DNA of 64,000 nt from Poa pratensis (GCA_947311845.1 CAMZMU010000111.1:23411023-23475022), one strand, 5' to 3'; shown: positions 1-12,967, numbered from the stretch's first letter. Numbers and translations are program-made. Notes: generated by a model not told the origin, from the sequence alone.

Positions 1-44
1 GGTATATGTAACCATTGTAGGAGCGCATTGCAAGAGAGAGGTTC

Positions 45-652
45 ATGGACATGCCCGCATCCAAGAAGAAGCCATTTGTCCTTGATCATTGTTGGAAAAT
101 TCTCCAACATAGCGAGAAATGGAAGTTGAGGGACCAAGAGCCAAAAAAAAAGGGGAAATACGTGTTGAGGATGACTCCGATGATGATCAAGGTGGGAGGA
201 ACAAGAACAAGCCCGAAGGCAACAAGAAAGCCAAGGAGAGAGTGGCAAAGCAACTTGAGGCAACAAGCTTGAGAGAGAAGCTCGATGAAATAGTGAAATC
301 TAATGAGACCATGGTGGCCAAGACATTGGAGGCAAAGCACCAATTGGCCGAGAGGAAAGCTCAAGAGAAGAAAGAAAAGTGGGAGGTGCTTCGTGAAGAA
401 GGGAAGCGGAAGATCGAGATTGAGGCCAAAAGAGCCTCGGCGGAGGAGAACAAGTCCGTGGCCAAGCTCTTGGCCGAAGAGAACAAGATAATGATGATGA
501 ACTGAAGTGACATGGACGAAGTCACCTTGGAGTGGCATGACATCGCAAGGAAGGAGATATTGCATCGAAGGAAACAAGCGATGCTAAAAGCTAGCGGTGG
601 TGGAGGTGATGGTGGAGGTGCCGGTGGTGGTGGAGGTGCTACCACGGTGTAG
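45..652 (+). pseudogene. PIF/Harbinger ORF1-like (NAM-associated C-terminal domain) pseudogene
   Basis: The reading frame from 45 opens with a stretch typical of the Myb/SANT-like, NAM-associated proteins of PIF/Harbinger transposons and their domesticated relatives (FVLDHCWKILQHSEKW). A run of nine A at 143-151 shifts the frame, and the protein continues in another frame with an acidic patch, a long Lys/Glu-rich helix, and KLLAEENKIMMMN. A TGA at 503-505 then interrupts it. The same frame resumes directly with SDMDEVTLEWHDIARKEILHRR and a Gly-rich tail, ending in TAG at 650-652. Upstream of 45 the frame contains stops, so the 5' part is either another break or lies beyond an intron or the window edge. 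With one frameshift and one internal stop this is a dead copy. The family call rests on the overall pattern. Confidence 0.7.
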
Positions 653-834
653 GGCCTTTCGATGATGCCCATTGTGTTTTGGAAGCAATTTTTTGGTCAC
701 ATGGATGAAAAACTAGTTAATTGCCGTCTTTAGATTCAAGAAACTACTTTAATTTGCTATATTAATGTCGAATTTGTAAGCAATTTGACATTTTATGATA
801 TTCTGCCTATCTTGCTGTTTTGCATATGCAGTTT

Positions 835-940
835 CAGAACGCCGCGCGGCGGAGCAGAACCCGCAAAGTAGAACCGCAAAACAGATTATTCTGTTTTGCG
901 GTTCTGCTTTGCGGGTTCTGCTCCGCCGCGCGGCGTTCTG
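835..940. repeat. Near-perfect hairpin, about 51-bp arms
   Basis: The left arm (835-886) and right arm (889-940) are reverse complements with one visible mismatch (T versus C in the CGCAAAG/TAG portion) around a tiny TTAT-like loop. The arms are rich in CCGCGCGGCGG and GCAAAACAG. Most likely this is a young foldback or MITE-derived repeat. Confidence 0.85.
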
Positions 941-1090
941 AGCAAAAAACCGCGAGTTCCGCGAACTGCAAAACTGTTTTGCGGGTTGGCCTTTTGCGGG
1001 TACTGCTAGAGATGCTCTTATACTGTTAATCTGTACGTGACCAGCACGTTTTCAGCGAACTTATACCAGATCGGAGGGAGTATTAGAGCT
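941..1090. repeat. Remnant MITE termini (Harbinger-like and Stowaway-like)
   Basis: The sequence GCTAGAGATGCTCTTA at about 1005-1020 resembles the terminus of grass Harbinger-type MITEs (with a TTA target). ATCGGAGGGAGTA at about 1070-1082 resembles a Stowaway terminus with a TA target. I could not find matching opposite ends nearby, so these are probably truncated or nested copies. Confidence 0.4.
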
Positions 1091-1587
1091 ATGTTTTGTT
1101 TAATTATAATTGCTTATGTGCCATTATAGCTTTGTGTACAACTAAACTTGTTGTTTACTTCATATTTTACTTGAATAGGGTGCATGATCTAATGGAATAG
1201 TTTTTTTTAATTTATCTAATGGAATAGTTGAGTGGGTTCATAATCTAATGCCTATACAATTTTTTTTGCCCTTTTTCAGGAAGTTGGGGGTATAACAGTG
1301 GAGTGAGTTGATCCAGGGTGATCTGACCATCTTAAGAAATGTTTTGCAAAGCTATGAGAGTTTTATGAATTTGAATAAACCTGTTAACACTCGAGACTGT
1401 TGGTTTGAAGTCCCAACTCAATTCCAAATTTCAAGGTTGCAAGTCCAAAATACTATTTCCCATCTCAAAACTTACATGAGAAACAAAAGTAATAATATAT
1501 ATTACAAGAAAACTTGGTGTTTATCAAGTTTTAGGTTCATAATAATATTACAGATTACAGCATGGGCACAAAAATATCAAAACCCCG

Positions 1588-4500
1588 TTACTCTCTGCTG
1601 GTTGTACTGTAAGCGTCGTCTGCGGAGCCAGTGTCCATGCCATTCAAGCCAAGCTCCTCATTCTGCTCCCAACTCCTCTCATAGTCCTCATCTGCCATTC
1701 AGCACGTCAGAATTGCAGTTAGTTATGGGACATTCTTTTCCAACTACTGGTACAGAACTACAGGCGCTACTCAGTAATTTATGCACATTCTTTTCCAACT
1801 ATTGATACAGAACTACAGGTGCATGCATCATGACGAAATATCTTAGGCCCTTAGATTTGAAATACAAATGTAGGAATGTCCCTGTCGTTGGTTTAAAAGA
1901 TGCATAATTCTGTGTATAATGCATTGATTAGGCTAACTTACTGAGTAGCTGGCTGTCATCTTCTATCAGATCCGTGGCTGGAGCGACAAACGAAGCCGCT
2001 AACGCATCATCAAGAATTAAAGTCCAAGGCTCTTGTAAACTCAGGAGCTGAAAATTATACATACGCAAGTAGTATTAGGATATAGGTGCATAACAGATTA
2101 ATTCTCAGTTCAATCACATCCTTCCAACCAAAATAATCAGCATTTTTCTGAGCAGACCTCCACTCAACTTTAGCATGAACTAATTTGTGGGGAAAAAAAC
2201 AAATGAGCAGGTCAAACCCAATACATTCCCAACAGGGATGCTATCCAAAATCGTTTGCTTCATGTTAGTATAAATAAACAACTAGGCCATACTTCAACTA
2301 GTATGACTTTGCTCAAGAACTGACGTGCTATGGAAGAGAAGGCACTGCAATAATCTTCTGCAGGCTGGAGGTAAGCGGAACCCTACTCGAACAGATAGAA
2401 CATTCCGACGAAAAAGAGGCTACTACCTTAGATAACTTTTCCTGGAAATCATCCCATTTCTTCTTCTTCCATTCATTTGTGCTATCACCCAAATTGAATC
2501 CATGAACTCGCTCCAGAGCTGTAGTGCCAAAGTAGAACATATCATTTGACATTGAGAAGAAAATATGTGCACAAACTTGGTTGAATAAAGAAGTTTCCAC
2601 AAACTTTGTTGAACAAAGGGCTTCCTGTAAAGGAAAGATAGATGCATACCAACTGCAACTGAGATAAATGAGCAACACATGTTTCAGTGGGTACTTTCAT
2701 AATGATACTGGGGTATTGTTGACAAAACTATGAGATGGGTATACATATGAGAGAAACATCGCTTTATAAGGTGACTTCGAGACAGTTCCATCTCATCGCA
2801 TATTCGCATTAAGGAAACCACTATAGCTAGAAAAATTGTTGCTAGCCCGAACATTTGCGACGAAGTTGTCATGCAATCCACTTTGTTGTTGTGAACAGAA
2901 GGAGACGCGCAAAAGTGTCGCAAACTTACCCTCACATATTTTAACAATTAAACCTTCAACTGTTGTGACAACACCACCCAATGTACCCATTGACAGCTCT
3001 AACTCAAGTTCAGGTACTTCCACAGCGGCCGAATCTGACTGAAGAGATTAAAGTATAACTAAGAATCAACTAACTTACATATCAGACGTTGATACAAATA
3101 CACCAAACTGTAACACAAATGTGAAGGTAAAAATAAAATCGGCCTACTCAGCCTTTTTAGTATGACAAAAGTGCAGTGAAAATTCAAGTAAAAGAAATAT
3201 CAATTCCTTAACTAAGAACAAAGTTAAAACATTTTGCCCCCTGGATAACAGAAAAATTCAAGAACTACCAATACAAAAAGGAACATGAGGGGTAATCTCA
3301 TACACAGACATTATAGCTTAACACTCTGCATGGCTGCGTGTGAAAAAAAAATATAATACAACAAAAGAGTAAGTTTCTGACCTTTATGACATCACGACTA
3401 AGATCTTTTAAATTTTGCACATGTAACGTAATTTTCTTTCCTTTAGCTGGGATTTCACCGCCAGGCTTCAACTGATTGACCAAAAAGAAAAACCTTTTTT
3501 GAGTTCAGATGTGTCACCAAGTACCACAGTGACAGTCAGTTTTTATATGAAAAAAGTACAGGCAATACTCTGAAACTGACCTCTGAGTTGCGATAACCAC
3601 ACAGGTCACATGAAGTTGCCATAACAATTACCTCACGGAAATACGGGATTTCTACCAAGGTCAAGGATCACGCGATATAGCAAATACATACTGATTATTT
3701 GCAGCATTACCTCCCCCAGATAGCGAGATTTCTCAGACAACCAAGCTGCCATAACAATAACGCTATATATGATATAGTCGATGTAAGGTGAAAAGGATAC
3801 TTGTAACAAAGAAACGAGTCACACATGCAATTCCACAGGCCCCACATGTTGATGGCAAAGTATCAACCTGTCCAAGTGAATTTTTTAAGGCGCAAAATAA
3901 CTAATTCTTCATAATTCATTGCCAGGCAACTGAATAGAGATACCTCTTCTGGTGCCGTATACCTACACAGCACTGCAGCAATTTCATCAGAGTTTCCTTG
4001 AGCAATAGCACGACGACCTGCAACAGCTCCAACTGAACCATGGGGCACCGTTAGCAACCCACCACCATTATTTGCCTCCACTGTTGGAACATTCTGCAAA
4101 GGCTCTCCGGATTCTCCGGTTGGTGGTTCAACAAGAAAACCAAGGGCTGCTTGTTGTTCAGATGTCCTTTCATAGAAATTCACAGATAACAAAGGATCTG
4201 ACGAAGGTGCATGCCTGTGGATTTATGCGGATTGATCAATATATGTCAAGTTACAAGTACTTTGAGCATGCACGGAGCTAACAGATACATATGAACTATT
4301 TTTTGGTGTGGTGTCACCCAAGCAACTAAAGGTTATGCAGATTGAAGCCAAACTAAGTTATATAATTATAATAAGATAGTTAAAGTGCACATATATGTAC
4401 ATAAATAAAAAGTAGAAACATGTCTTTCAGTTCCATATCAAAATAAGTTGTAAAATCCAAAAAATTCTAATATCAAACAATCTTAAGTCTGAAGGCTACA

Positions 4501-6442
4501 AACAATCTTACAGGTTCTCAATAAAGCTGTTTCCAGCAGGATCATCAATAATAAAGGTAAAAGCAGCTTCTCCTGATCTGAGAGATCTCAATTTTACTAA
4601 AAAATGATCAATAGCTTCAGCTTTTTGATGATCCACTTTCTGTAGTTCCAAGAAGATGATAAGCGTATCATTACGTGGCTCAGTTAAAATTGAATAACTA
4701 AGAATACAAGGCCCAAGGTTCACCTTTCTTTCATCTTGAAGTGCCTGCAACTCCTCCACAGCTCGCATAATACAACCTTCTACCTAATTTAAGATCCAAA
4801 ATACTTAGAAAACTAGCAATAAATGAAAATGAACTGGAAAAGAACTATTTCTTCAGAATTTATATACAAAACTGAATGAAGCATACTGTTGAAAGTGTTC
4901 CACGTTGAGCTTCAGGAGGAATCTCAAAGTCCAGTTCCGGAATCTGTATGAAGTAGAAAATTACAATAAAAGCGGTGCATTATATGTATCTAGCGCAAAT
5001 GCAATAACAAGTGATCATCAATACCTTGATAGTTGCTGAATCAGATTTCACGACCTGACGGTTCAGTATCTGTGCCAATACCACTTATTAATCACAACAT
5101 GAACATACCACTAGAGTGCTATATGCACCTAAGATCAAATATAAAATAAAAGACAGATAGAAGACAACATGCATATGAATTTAAAGCTGAAATAATCTCA
5201 CAACGATGAGTGGAATAATGGAACTACAGAGAAAAATCAAAAAATGCAACAGAGTTAATTGGTTATTGTAATACGAATCACAGCAATAGTGGAACCATAC
5301 ATCTTACGAACAAAATACTATAATCATACTTTATCTGACTAGCAACATATGTTTGGGCATCAGCCAAAGTCTCAATCATATGAGTCAGTCAGTGGCTCAG
5401 TGCCTTGGCAATTAATTTCCTTGGCATGCATGTATCAGTACATATTTCAGTCGACCATAATATATCCTATCAAGTGAAATAACTGCAAAAATTAATACAA
5501 CATAGAATTTCCCTTTGGATCTGAACCTTTTTGTGGCACATATGCAAGGTGAAACTGGTCAGATGAATAAAAAGACAAGAACAGATCAACTGACTCTTTG
5601 CGGTGTAGTTGGGATTTACAGCTAAACAGACGATGACATGATTACAAAAGTTTAAAGATCAGATTGGAACTGCACTTGCTTTTCAAAATCACTATCCCTT
5701 TCTATTTGTGGATACAAAATCCAGTGTGAACGCATTTGGGGTCAGAAAGACTAAATCCTACTGGAGTTGGTAAAATAAAAATCATGTCACTAACTAAACA
5801 GGTTCCAGAGCACAAGCTAACACGGTAGCGGATGAATGAAACAAATTATGCAAAAACATACCTCACTCTGCCCTGGAGGAACCTCCAAGCGGTAGCAACA
5901 TCCCTTGGGGTGGAGTTGTCCAGCAAACTGGATCTCGTTGTTCCTATGTACCAGCAGACAAAACTAATTAAGATATCGCAACTGGCGTAAAGTATATATG
6001 AGCATTAGCAATTTAGCATTGCCTCTCATCACAATGCGGGCATTCGAAAGCCATCAGAACAACCTGCGCATTTACAAAGGCAAAATCAAATCTATCCCTT
6101 TCTCCAATCAGAACAATCGCAACGAGCAGAGAATGCACATAAGCTCTCACCTCCCGGAAGTTGGGAATGGTAGTCAGAAGCAACCTCGTGGTGCCCTAAC
6201 AACCACAGCAAAGTACAAGCATCAGTGTCTCAGAACTCGCTACCAGTTAAGCCGAAAGCAGAGGGAAGTAGTAGGATTATGAACGGTCAGCAGGAGCTTA
6301 CGTTCTCGCCGCAGCGCATGCAGAGGGACTCAACATTGTGGAGCGGCGTGGTAGCGTGCGCCTCGTCGCCGCCCGCCGCCGACTCCGCAGCGGAGCGGAG
6401 GTCTGTCACCACGCGCCCTCCTTCCTCGCAGGCGTCAGCCAT
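1588..6442 (-). CDS. ZPR1: Zinc-finger protein ZPR1
   Basis: ZPR1 proteins carry two C4 zinc fingers, each followed by a ZPR1 (A/B) domain. In other eukaryotes they bind translation factor eEF1A, and receptor kinases in the resting state. Sixteen exons (high to low): 6442-6302, 6195-6151, 6063-6023, 5943-5862, 5069-5025, 4943-4887, 4783-4724, 4639-4512, 4214-3944, 3867-3801, 3651-3581, 3471-3382, 3038-2930, 2518-2427, 2047-1942, 1691-1588. They total 1509 nt (502 residues plus stop), near the usual plant length. Zinc ligands are C41/C44 with C70/C73, and C298/C301 with C327/C330. Repeated domain motifs include [11 protein letters not shown] and [11 protein letters not shown], and both halves carry an F-x-[10 protein letters not shown] or [13 protein letters not shown] segment. 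There are no stops or frameshifts. All introns are GT-AG except 5944-6022 (GC donor). The start is the only ATG ahead of the conserved N-terminus. Confidence 0.97.
5944..6022 (-). other. GC-AG intron of ZPR1
   Basis: The exon ends ..GATGAGAG and the intron begins GCAATG. No GT donor lies close by that keeps the frame. The Arg codon is split AG|G and joins to AACAACGAG, giving the conserved CDERNNE junction, so the GC donor is required by the protein. GC-AG introns are a known small class spliced by the major spliceosome. Confidence 0.85.
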
Positions 6443-8255
6443 GATCTCGCTTCTCGGCTGCGAACGGCGCAGTGGCGGCGGCGCGGAAGAAACGCACGAG
6501 GAAGAAGATCTCCCGCATGGGCCAGCCCACTTGGCTTCTTTTTGGACTTTCGAATTTCGCTTTTCGTTTTTTTCGCTTTTTTTTTCTGTTTCTTATGTAT
6601 TTGTTTCTTTCTCTATTTTTGGTGGTACATTTTTTGGACTATTTTTCTGTTAGTATTTTCATTCCTTAAATTCACGAACTTATAGTTTCCCCAAATCAGA
6701 GAATAATATTATAGACGATAAACATTTTCCAAAGTAATGAATACTTCTTTAAATAGTGAACCGTTGATACGTTTTTTGACCCGTGAACATTTTTTCAAAA
6801 ATACATGAATATTTTTATAAACCCCTGATTTATTCTAAAAATGCATAAACATCTTTCTAGACATTACAACACTTTTGTAAGTCCATGAACTTTTTTCTTG
6901 ACCTGTTCAAATTTTCCAAAAATATATGAATAATTTTTTTAATGCCTTATAGATTTCAAAAAATACGCGAGCCTTTTTAAAACAATGAAATTTTATTTCA
7001 TATTATATATATACTAATTAATATATTGCTAATATATAATTTATCAATAAAACTATTTTGAAGATTAAAAGATAAAATAGAAAATAATTCCTTACTTGTT
7101 TGTGGGGCACACAAAAATCAGCACATAAAATCGATACACGAAACCCGGAACTCGCTAAGAGCGGTGTATAGGGACCCGATTTCTTCTAAGAAGACTATGC
7201 CTTTTTTTCTTTAAGAAAAGGACAACATCGAGATATATAAAAAGTCAAAACAAACAACACACATAACCATCTAATTCATAAAGTATACTGTGGCAGTACA
7301 CCATTTCAAAATGAATCATCAACTTAGAGTATGTGTATTTAAAAAATTTAATAAGTTATTTGAACCGATATATTTTCAGATAAATTTTGCACAAATATTA
7401 CTGAAAACAAAAGGATAAAATATTAATCTACTAGGAACAAAAGTTTTTCGGGTAGCCACACTTTGCCAAAATACTATGAACAAATGTTTGCGAAGTGTTC
7501 TTGCTGCGATCACAATTATATTGTCCAACTTTTTTTAGCATCATACCCCCAATTGTTATAGACTCGTTATCTATTGGCTTAAGTATGTTTCACACAAAAA
7601 ATGTGGCTTACCACACTCGTAGCACAAAGTTTGCATGGAAAAAGTGCGGGCGTTGGATCAGTGGATTGCGATGCATAGGTAAAAATATTTCCAATTTCCG
7701 GTAAGAATGGTCTTTCTTGGCGAGGAAAGACAATTAAAAACCACGAAATTTATCATGATAAATGTGTCATCCGTTCCTCACAAACATTGTAGATAGGCAT
7801 ACACATATACTCCGTCTGTGATACTACGTACCGATGTTGAAAATCACCAAAAAAAATAGGTGCTATGCAACTCATAACTTGAAAAGACACGCTAGCGAAT
7901 TGATTTGTAGCGCTTGCACGGCCACCATGGGCCAAGAACACCCTAGAGAAAAAAATCTATTTTGTAGACAATATATGTACATAAGAAACAAAACTTAAGA
8001 TGGCATAAGTCGTGACAAAAATACATCACATTTTCCATTTCTTATCGCACGCTTATCCCAAAAATAAGCTCAATACCCATCACTACATATTATTCTAAAA
8101 ATAACCTTGTTGTACCAAGTCGTGGTAGGGGAAGGGATCGTCGGTTAAACGATCTTCGGGGTCCTTGGGTACTTGACCTGACCAAATGCCGAGTTGAAAT
8201 ATACTCATTTATGATAAACATTTTTACATTTTATTAACTACGTTGTGTTTACTAG
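6443..8255. other. ZPR1 upstream region and AT-rich intergenic DNA
   Basis: The first 100 bases or so upstream of the ATG are GC-rich and should hold the ZPR1 5' UTR and core promoter. From about 6690 to 6990 there is AT-rich DNA with loosely repeated ATGAAC-T(n) and AAAATAC words, as in decayed Triticeae transposon interiors. From 7000 to 8255 I see no gene, no clear terminal repeats and no conserved coding frame. Confidence 0.5.
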
Positions 8256-9199
8256 TGCATTGATGACCCACAAGTATAGGGGGTGTATTGTAGTACTTTC
8301 GATAAATAAGAGTGTCGAACACAACGAGGAGCAGAAGCTGCTGACAAGGAGTTTTGGTAAAGGTTTCACTGTAAATACTAGCAGACAAGTTTTTAGGGGT
8401 TTTTGATATTGCAGGTAAATAAAATGCGAGTAAGTAAAAGACAGTAATAATAATTGCAGCGAGTGGCCCAATCCTTTTTAGAGTAAAGGACAAGCCGGTT
8501 GGTTTACTTATGATGACCAAATGTTCTTGAGGACACACGGGATTCTAGTCAAGTGCTTTCGCTTCACATAGTTGATTAATCTTCATTGTTTTGATAAGTG
8601 TTGTGTGGGTGAACCTATGTTAATGCACCGCCCTTACTTGGCCTAATACATACTTGTGATTAAACCCCTTGCAAGCATCCGCAGTTACAAGAATTAATTA
8701 AGATAAATCTAACCACAGTCTTAAACTCTGAAATCCTACGCTCCCTTGTGCACCGGTATACTAACGGAGGTTTAGCTTTCTGTCACTCCGGCAACCCCAC
8801 AATTAGCAACCAAATACACAATACATTCCTCTATGCCCATAAAGGTGAAGTGTCATGTAGTCGACGTTCACACGACACCACTAGAAGAATAGCACCACAA
8901 CTTAAATATCAAACCATTAAATATTACTCAACATAATTCCACTACTAACAGCATGACTTCTCCCATGTCCTCAAGAACTAAATAAACTACTCACAAGACA
9001 TCATATGGATCATGATCAGAGATGATATAATGATGAATAACAATCTGAACATATACTTCAATTCACCGATAAAACTCAATAGCATCAACCACAAGGAGTA
9101 ATTAACACCGGAGAGTTTCCCCTATGAACTAGACAAAGTATAGCCCTAGATGTTACAGCGGAATGAGATGGTGCAGCGGTGATGGTGGTAACGGTGATG

Positions 9200-9229
9200 G
9201 TGATGATGATGATGATGATCCGGATGAAG
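9200..9229. repeat. GAT/GGT trinucleotide tract in LTR A
   Basis: A short run of GAT repeats lies within the 3' LTR. The 5' LTR copy at 19672-19691 has a different repeat number, as expected for a microsatellite. Confidence 0.8.
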
Positions 9230-9418
9230 TCCAGCTCAATGAGGATGGCGACTATCTCCCCCCTCCGGGAGGGAATTTCCCCGGCAGATTTCTCCCTGTC
9301 GGAGAGCTTTTTCTTTCTCTGTTGTTTCCGCCTCGTGGAGGCGGCGGAATATTTCTTCTCCAACTCCCTGTGTCTTAGGGTTTCTGGGGATGAAGTACGC
9401 GAAGGGGGAGTGCCTGAG

Positions 9419-9499
9419 GTGGGCCAGGGGCACCACACCTAGCCAGGGCGCGGCCAAGGGGGGCCCGCGCCCAGGGGTGGTGTGGGCCCCTCCTGGCCC
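9419..9499. repeat. GC-rich hairpin, LTR A copy 1
   Basis: The arms GGGCCAGGGGCACCACACC..CCAGGGCGCGG and its imperfect complement flank GGGCCCGCGCCC. It is one of six related hairpins in this window (others near 11515, 13752, 21089, 26083 and 39711). Confidence 0.75.
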
Positions 9500-9763
9500 A
9501 TCTCAGCCTCCCCTTTTGGCTGACTCCATCTTCTGGAAAAATAGGGACTTCTGTCTTCTTGAAAATATTTTTAGAGCTCCAGAAATATAGTGTCTTGACG
9601 GTGCTTTTTCCAGCTGAAATCTGGCTCCGGCAGTTAATCATCCAATAATTATCAAACATGCAAAATAAGACAAAATAACATAAGTAACACATCTTAATAT
9701 GAAATATATCAATGAATAACAGTAAATTATGCTATAAAATAGTGATGCAAAATGGACGTATCA

Positions 9764-9776
9764 ACCCCCCAAGCTT
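9764..9776 (-). other. Element A polypurine tract
   Basis: On the minus strand AAGCTTGGGGGGT lies directly against the inner edge of the 3' LTR, the expected place for the plus-strand primer of reverse transcription. Confidence 0.85.
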
Positions 9777-10253
9777 AGACCTCGCTTGTCCCCAAGCGAA
9801 AGCTGAGCTCAGTAAACTAGAACAAAATTTTATGGAGTGAAGCGTCGATAATAAAGAATACGGACAAGAAGCATCAGTATTTACTTAACAATACAATTCA
9901 TCTTAAACAGCAACTACTCTTCATATAACATAACTTGAACATGAGTAGTGAACAAACCACAATAAAAATACACGAAGGAAATTATAGATTAGTAATGGCA
10001 CACTTCATTCTTGGTCATAGAACAATAAGCAATCAATACTTATCTTTCGAAAGGAGTCTTTATATTAGAGCTTATATTGCCGAACTTCCATACTCAATTA
10101 TCACACCCTCTTTACAGTCATTGATAACTTGCAAAGCTATATTCTTAGAGGCAAAAGTCTTTGTGCCAAGACAAGGAAGGATAAAAGACATGATATATAT
10201 GGTTGAATCACAACAACTCAAATGCTTGCTCAAGGAAAAAGGAAATAGGTGTA

Positions 10254-11862
10254 TGATGCTTGTGTGGTGGTGAATCTCACACTCGTCGGGAAACCCCAAG
10301 AGGAAGGTGTGATGTAGCCTAGCAGCAAGCTTTCCCTCAGTATGAAACCAAGGTTATCGAACCAGTAGGAGCAACAACTCTTCTGAAGGTTGTCAACAGC
10401 GAAATATGATGCGGCGCAACACCAGGGATTCCGGCGCTGACGTGGACCTGCACACAACACAATCACAATACTTTGCCCCAACGAAACAGTGAGGTTGTCA
10501 ATCTCACCGGCTTGCTAAAAACAAAGGATTAAACGTCTCGTGTGGAAAATGAGTATTAAATTGCAGAGAATGAAAAAGGAACAGTTTGCAGTTTGTGGTT
10601 GTTTAATCAGTGTAAAAGAATGCACCGGGGTCCACAGTTCACTAGTGGTGTCTCTCCATAAAGATAACTAACATGTTGGGTAAACAAATTACAGCTGGGC
10701 AATTGACAAATAGTGAGCGCATGACAATGCAAATACATGACATGATGATTACTATGATATTTAATTGGGCATTACGACATGATACATAGACCGTTATCCA
10801 ACAGCGTCTATGACTAATAATCCACCGCCGGGTTGTCATCCGAGTTCCCCGTTGGTATTAAGTTGCAAGAAACGGATAATCGCATTAAGTAAAGCGCGTA
10901 ATGTAAACAAACACATATGCCCGTGGACATAGCATTGTTGGGTTATCCCTAGTGGCAACAGCACATCCATAACCTTAGAACTTTCTGTCACTGTCCCAGA
11001 TTCAACGGAGGCATGAACCCACTATCTAGCATAAATACTCCCTCTTGGAGTCACAAGCATCTACTTGGCCAAAGCATCTACTAGCAACGGAGAGCATGCA
11101 AGATCATAAATAACATAGGGCATAGATTGATAATCAACTTGACATAATATTCAATATTCATCGGATCCCAGCAAACACAACATGTAGAATTACAATAATA
11201 TGATCTTGGTCATGTAGGGCAGCTCACAAGATCTAAACATGATGGCACAAATAGGAGAGACAACCATCTAGCTACTGCTATGGACCCGTAGTCCAAGGAT
11301 GAACTACTCACGCATCACTCCGGAGGCAGGCATGGCGATGTAGATGCCTCCGGTGACGATTCCCCTCTCCGGCAGGGTGCCGGGAAGAGGTTCTGGACCC
11401 TCTCGAGCTAGGGTTGACGGCGGCGGTGTCTCTGTAACTTTTCATGGATAATGGCTCAGGCACTTAGGGTTATTTTCTCGGGTGGAATAAGTAGGTGAAA
11501 GGGCGGCGGCTGACGAGCCCCGAGGGGCCCACACCATACTAGGGCGCGGCCAAAGGGCCTGCCGCGCCCTAGTGGCGTGTGGCTCCCTGGTGCATCTCCT
11601 CTGTTGCTTCTTTGCTCCATCTGGTGTCTTCTGGAAAAATAGGGATGTCCGTGAAGTTTCGTCCAATTCCGAGAATATTTCCAGACTAGCTTTTCTGGAA
11701 TACAAAAACAGCAGAAAACAGGAATTGGCACTTCGGCATCTTGTTAATAGGTTAGTCCCAAAAAATGTATAAAATTGCCATAAAGTAGATACAAAACATG
11801 TAGCAATTGGTATAAAACAAGCATGGAACATCAAAAATTATAGATACGTTGGAGACGTATCA
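10254..11862 (-). mobile_element. Element D: solo LTR of the C family
   Basis: It starts TGATGC and ends GAGACGTATCA with an exact TSD GTGTA at 10249-10253 and 11863-11867. It aligns along its whole length with the LTRs of element C (19873-21420 and 24870-26424), but there is no internal domain, so it arose by LTR-LTR recombination after insertion into A. It includes a GC-rich hairpin at 11515-11590. Any reading frames within are not genes. Confidence 0.93.
11515..11590. repeat. GC-rich hairpin, solo LTR D copy
   Basis: GGGGCCCACACCATACTAGGG and its imperfect complement surround CGCGGCC..GGCCTGCCGCGCCC. It is the same architecture as in the LTRs of A and C. Confidence 0.75.
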
Positions 11863-12967
11863 GTGTACTGACTCAACATGGAAAGTAAAAGAAAGGCCCT
11901 TCGCAGAGGGAAGCAGGGATTAAGTCATGTGCTAGAGCTTTTAGTTTTTGAAATCATAGAGAAAAAAATTAAGTTTGAGAGGTGTTTGTTAATTGTCAAC
12001 GAATGGTAGCGGGTGAAAACAGTATTCTCCCTGTCAAACAGACTTTTAAGAGCGGCTCCCATGAAGGACGTTATTTCTACCAGCAAGGCAGATCATCCCT
12101 CTTTCTCTTTGGTTTACACACATGCAGATATTTCACTGTTTGTCATTGCTTACTGATGAATCAGGGCAAAAGTGTGAAGAGAATTAATGGTTAAAGTTGT
12201 AATTAATTGGGACTGGGCATCCCGTTGCCAGCTCTTTTTGCAAAATTAGGATAAGCGGATGTATATGCCACTAGTCCAGGTGTAAAGTCTTTTGACAAGT
12301 AGAATAAAGGATAACCACACTACTTCCTCATGAGCTAGTAAACATTGACACAAAAGGGAATAATAACATTTTGAATAATTTAAAGGTAGCACATGAAAAA
12401 TTTACTTGGAGTGGCAAAGAAATACCACATATAGGTAGTTATGGTGGACACAAATGGCATGGGTTTGGCTCAAGGATTTGGATGCACGAGAAGCATTCCC
12501 TCTCAGTACGTGGTTAAGGCTAGCAAGGTCATGTAGCAAGCATAAAAGTTGGGGGATACACACAAATATACATGTAATAGAACAACATGCTATCTTCCCT
12601 GTAAGCACAAATGTTTTAACTCAAAGAATACTAATCTTATTGGCTAGCAAGAAAGAAAGATAAAGGGATAATATTTTTGCATGTAATTCCCTCCTTCTAC
12701 TTAAGTTTTCATGGTATTGTTGCTAATGACCAATACTAAGTTTGCCACAACTAATATAATTTACTTGATGTACCCAAAAGTGGCGTCAATACCAATGGCA
12801 AGATCAGCACATAAAGAAGATTGCAGGCTAAAATAAAATGTACCGAAAGTAAAGGTGGAACTTCTCATTAATATTCTGAACAAAACACACTCAAACCAAC
12901 GGATACATGGATAACTAAAGGATTGACACTCCACATCGCAAACCATCTTATAAGATAACTTCTCTAC
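11863..12967 (-). other. Element A 3' noncoding region shared with element C
   Basis: The stretch from 11868 to about 12560 aligns with 21881 to about 22680 of element C. Both start CTGACTCAACAT and continue with AGGCCCTTCGCAGAGGG-type sequence. Element C has about 110 extra bases near 21970-22080. No coding frame is apparent. This shared module is the best evidence that A and C are related families. Confidence 0.75.

Larger units (their letters stand above)
8261..9763 (-). repeat. Element A 3' LTR
   Basis: This 1503-bp LTR has TG...CA ends and is followed on its inner side by the polypurine tract. It pairs with the split 5' LTR, which totals about 1.5 kb. It contains a (GAT)n tract near 9200 and a GC-rich hairpin at 9419-9499. 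An unrelated-looking GC-rich frame inside it is not a gene. Confidence 0.95.

Noticed and set aside
1308..1805. A 165-codon plus-strand frame
   Set aside because: It overlaps the last exon of ZPR1 on the other strand and has no conserved motif.
6225..6685. Plus-strand frames over the ZPR1 start
   Set aside because: They are antisense shadows of ZPR1 exon 1 followed by T-rich sequence giving Phe runs.
10072..10299. Small minus-strand frames next to the solo LTR
   Set aside because: They run across the insertion boundary at 10254, so they cannot be one gene.
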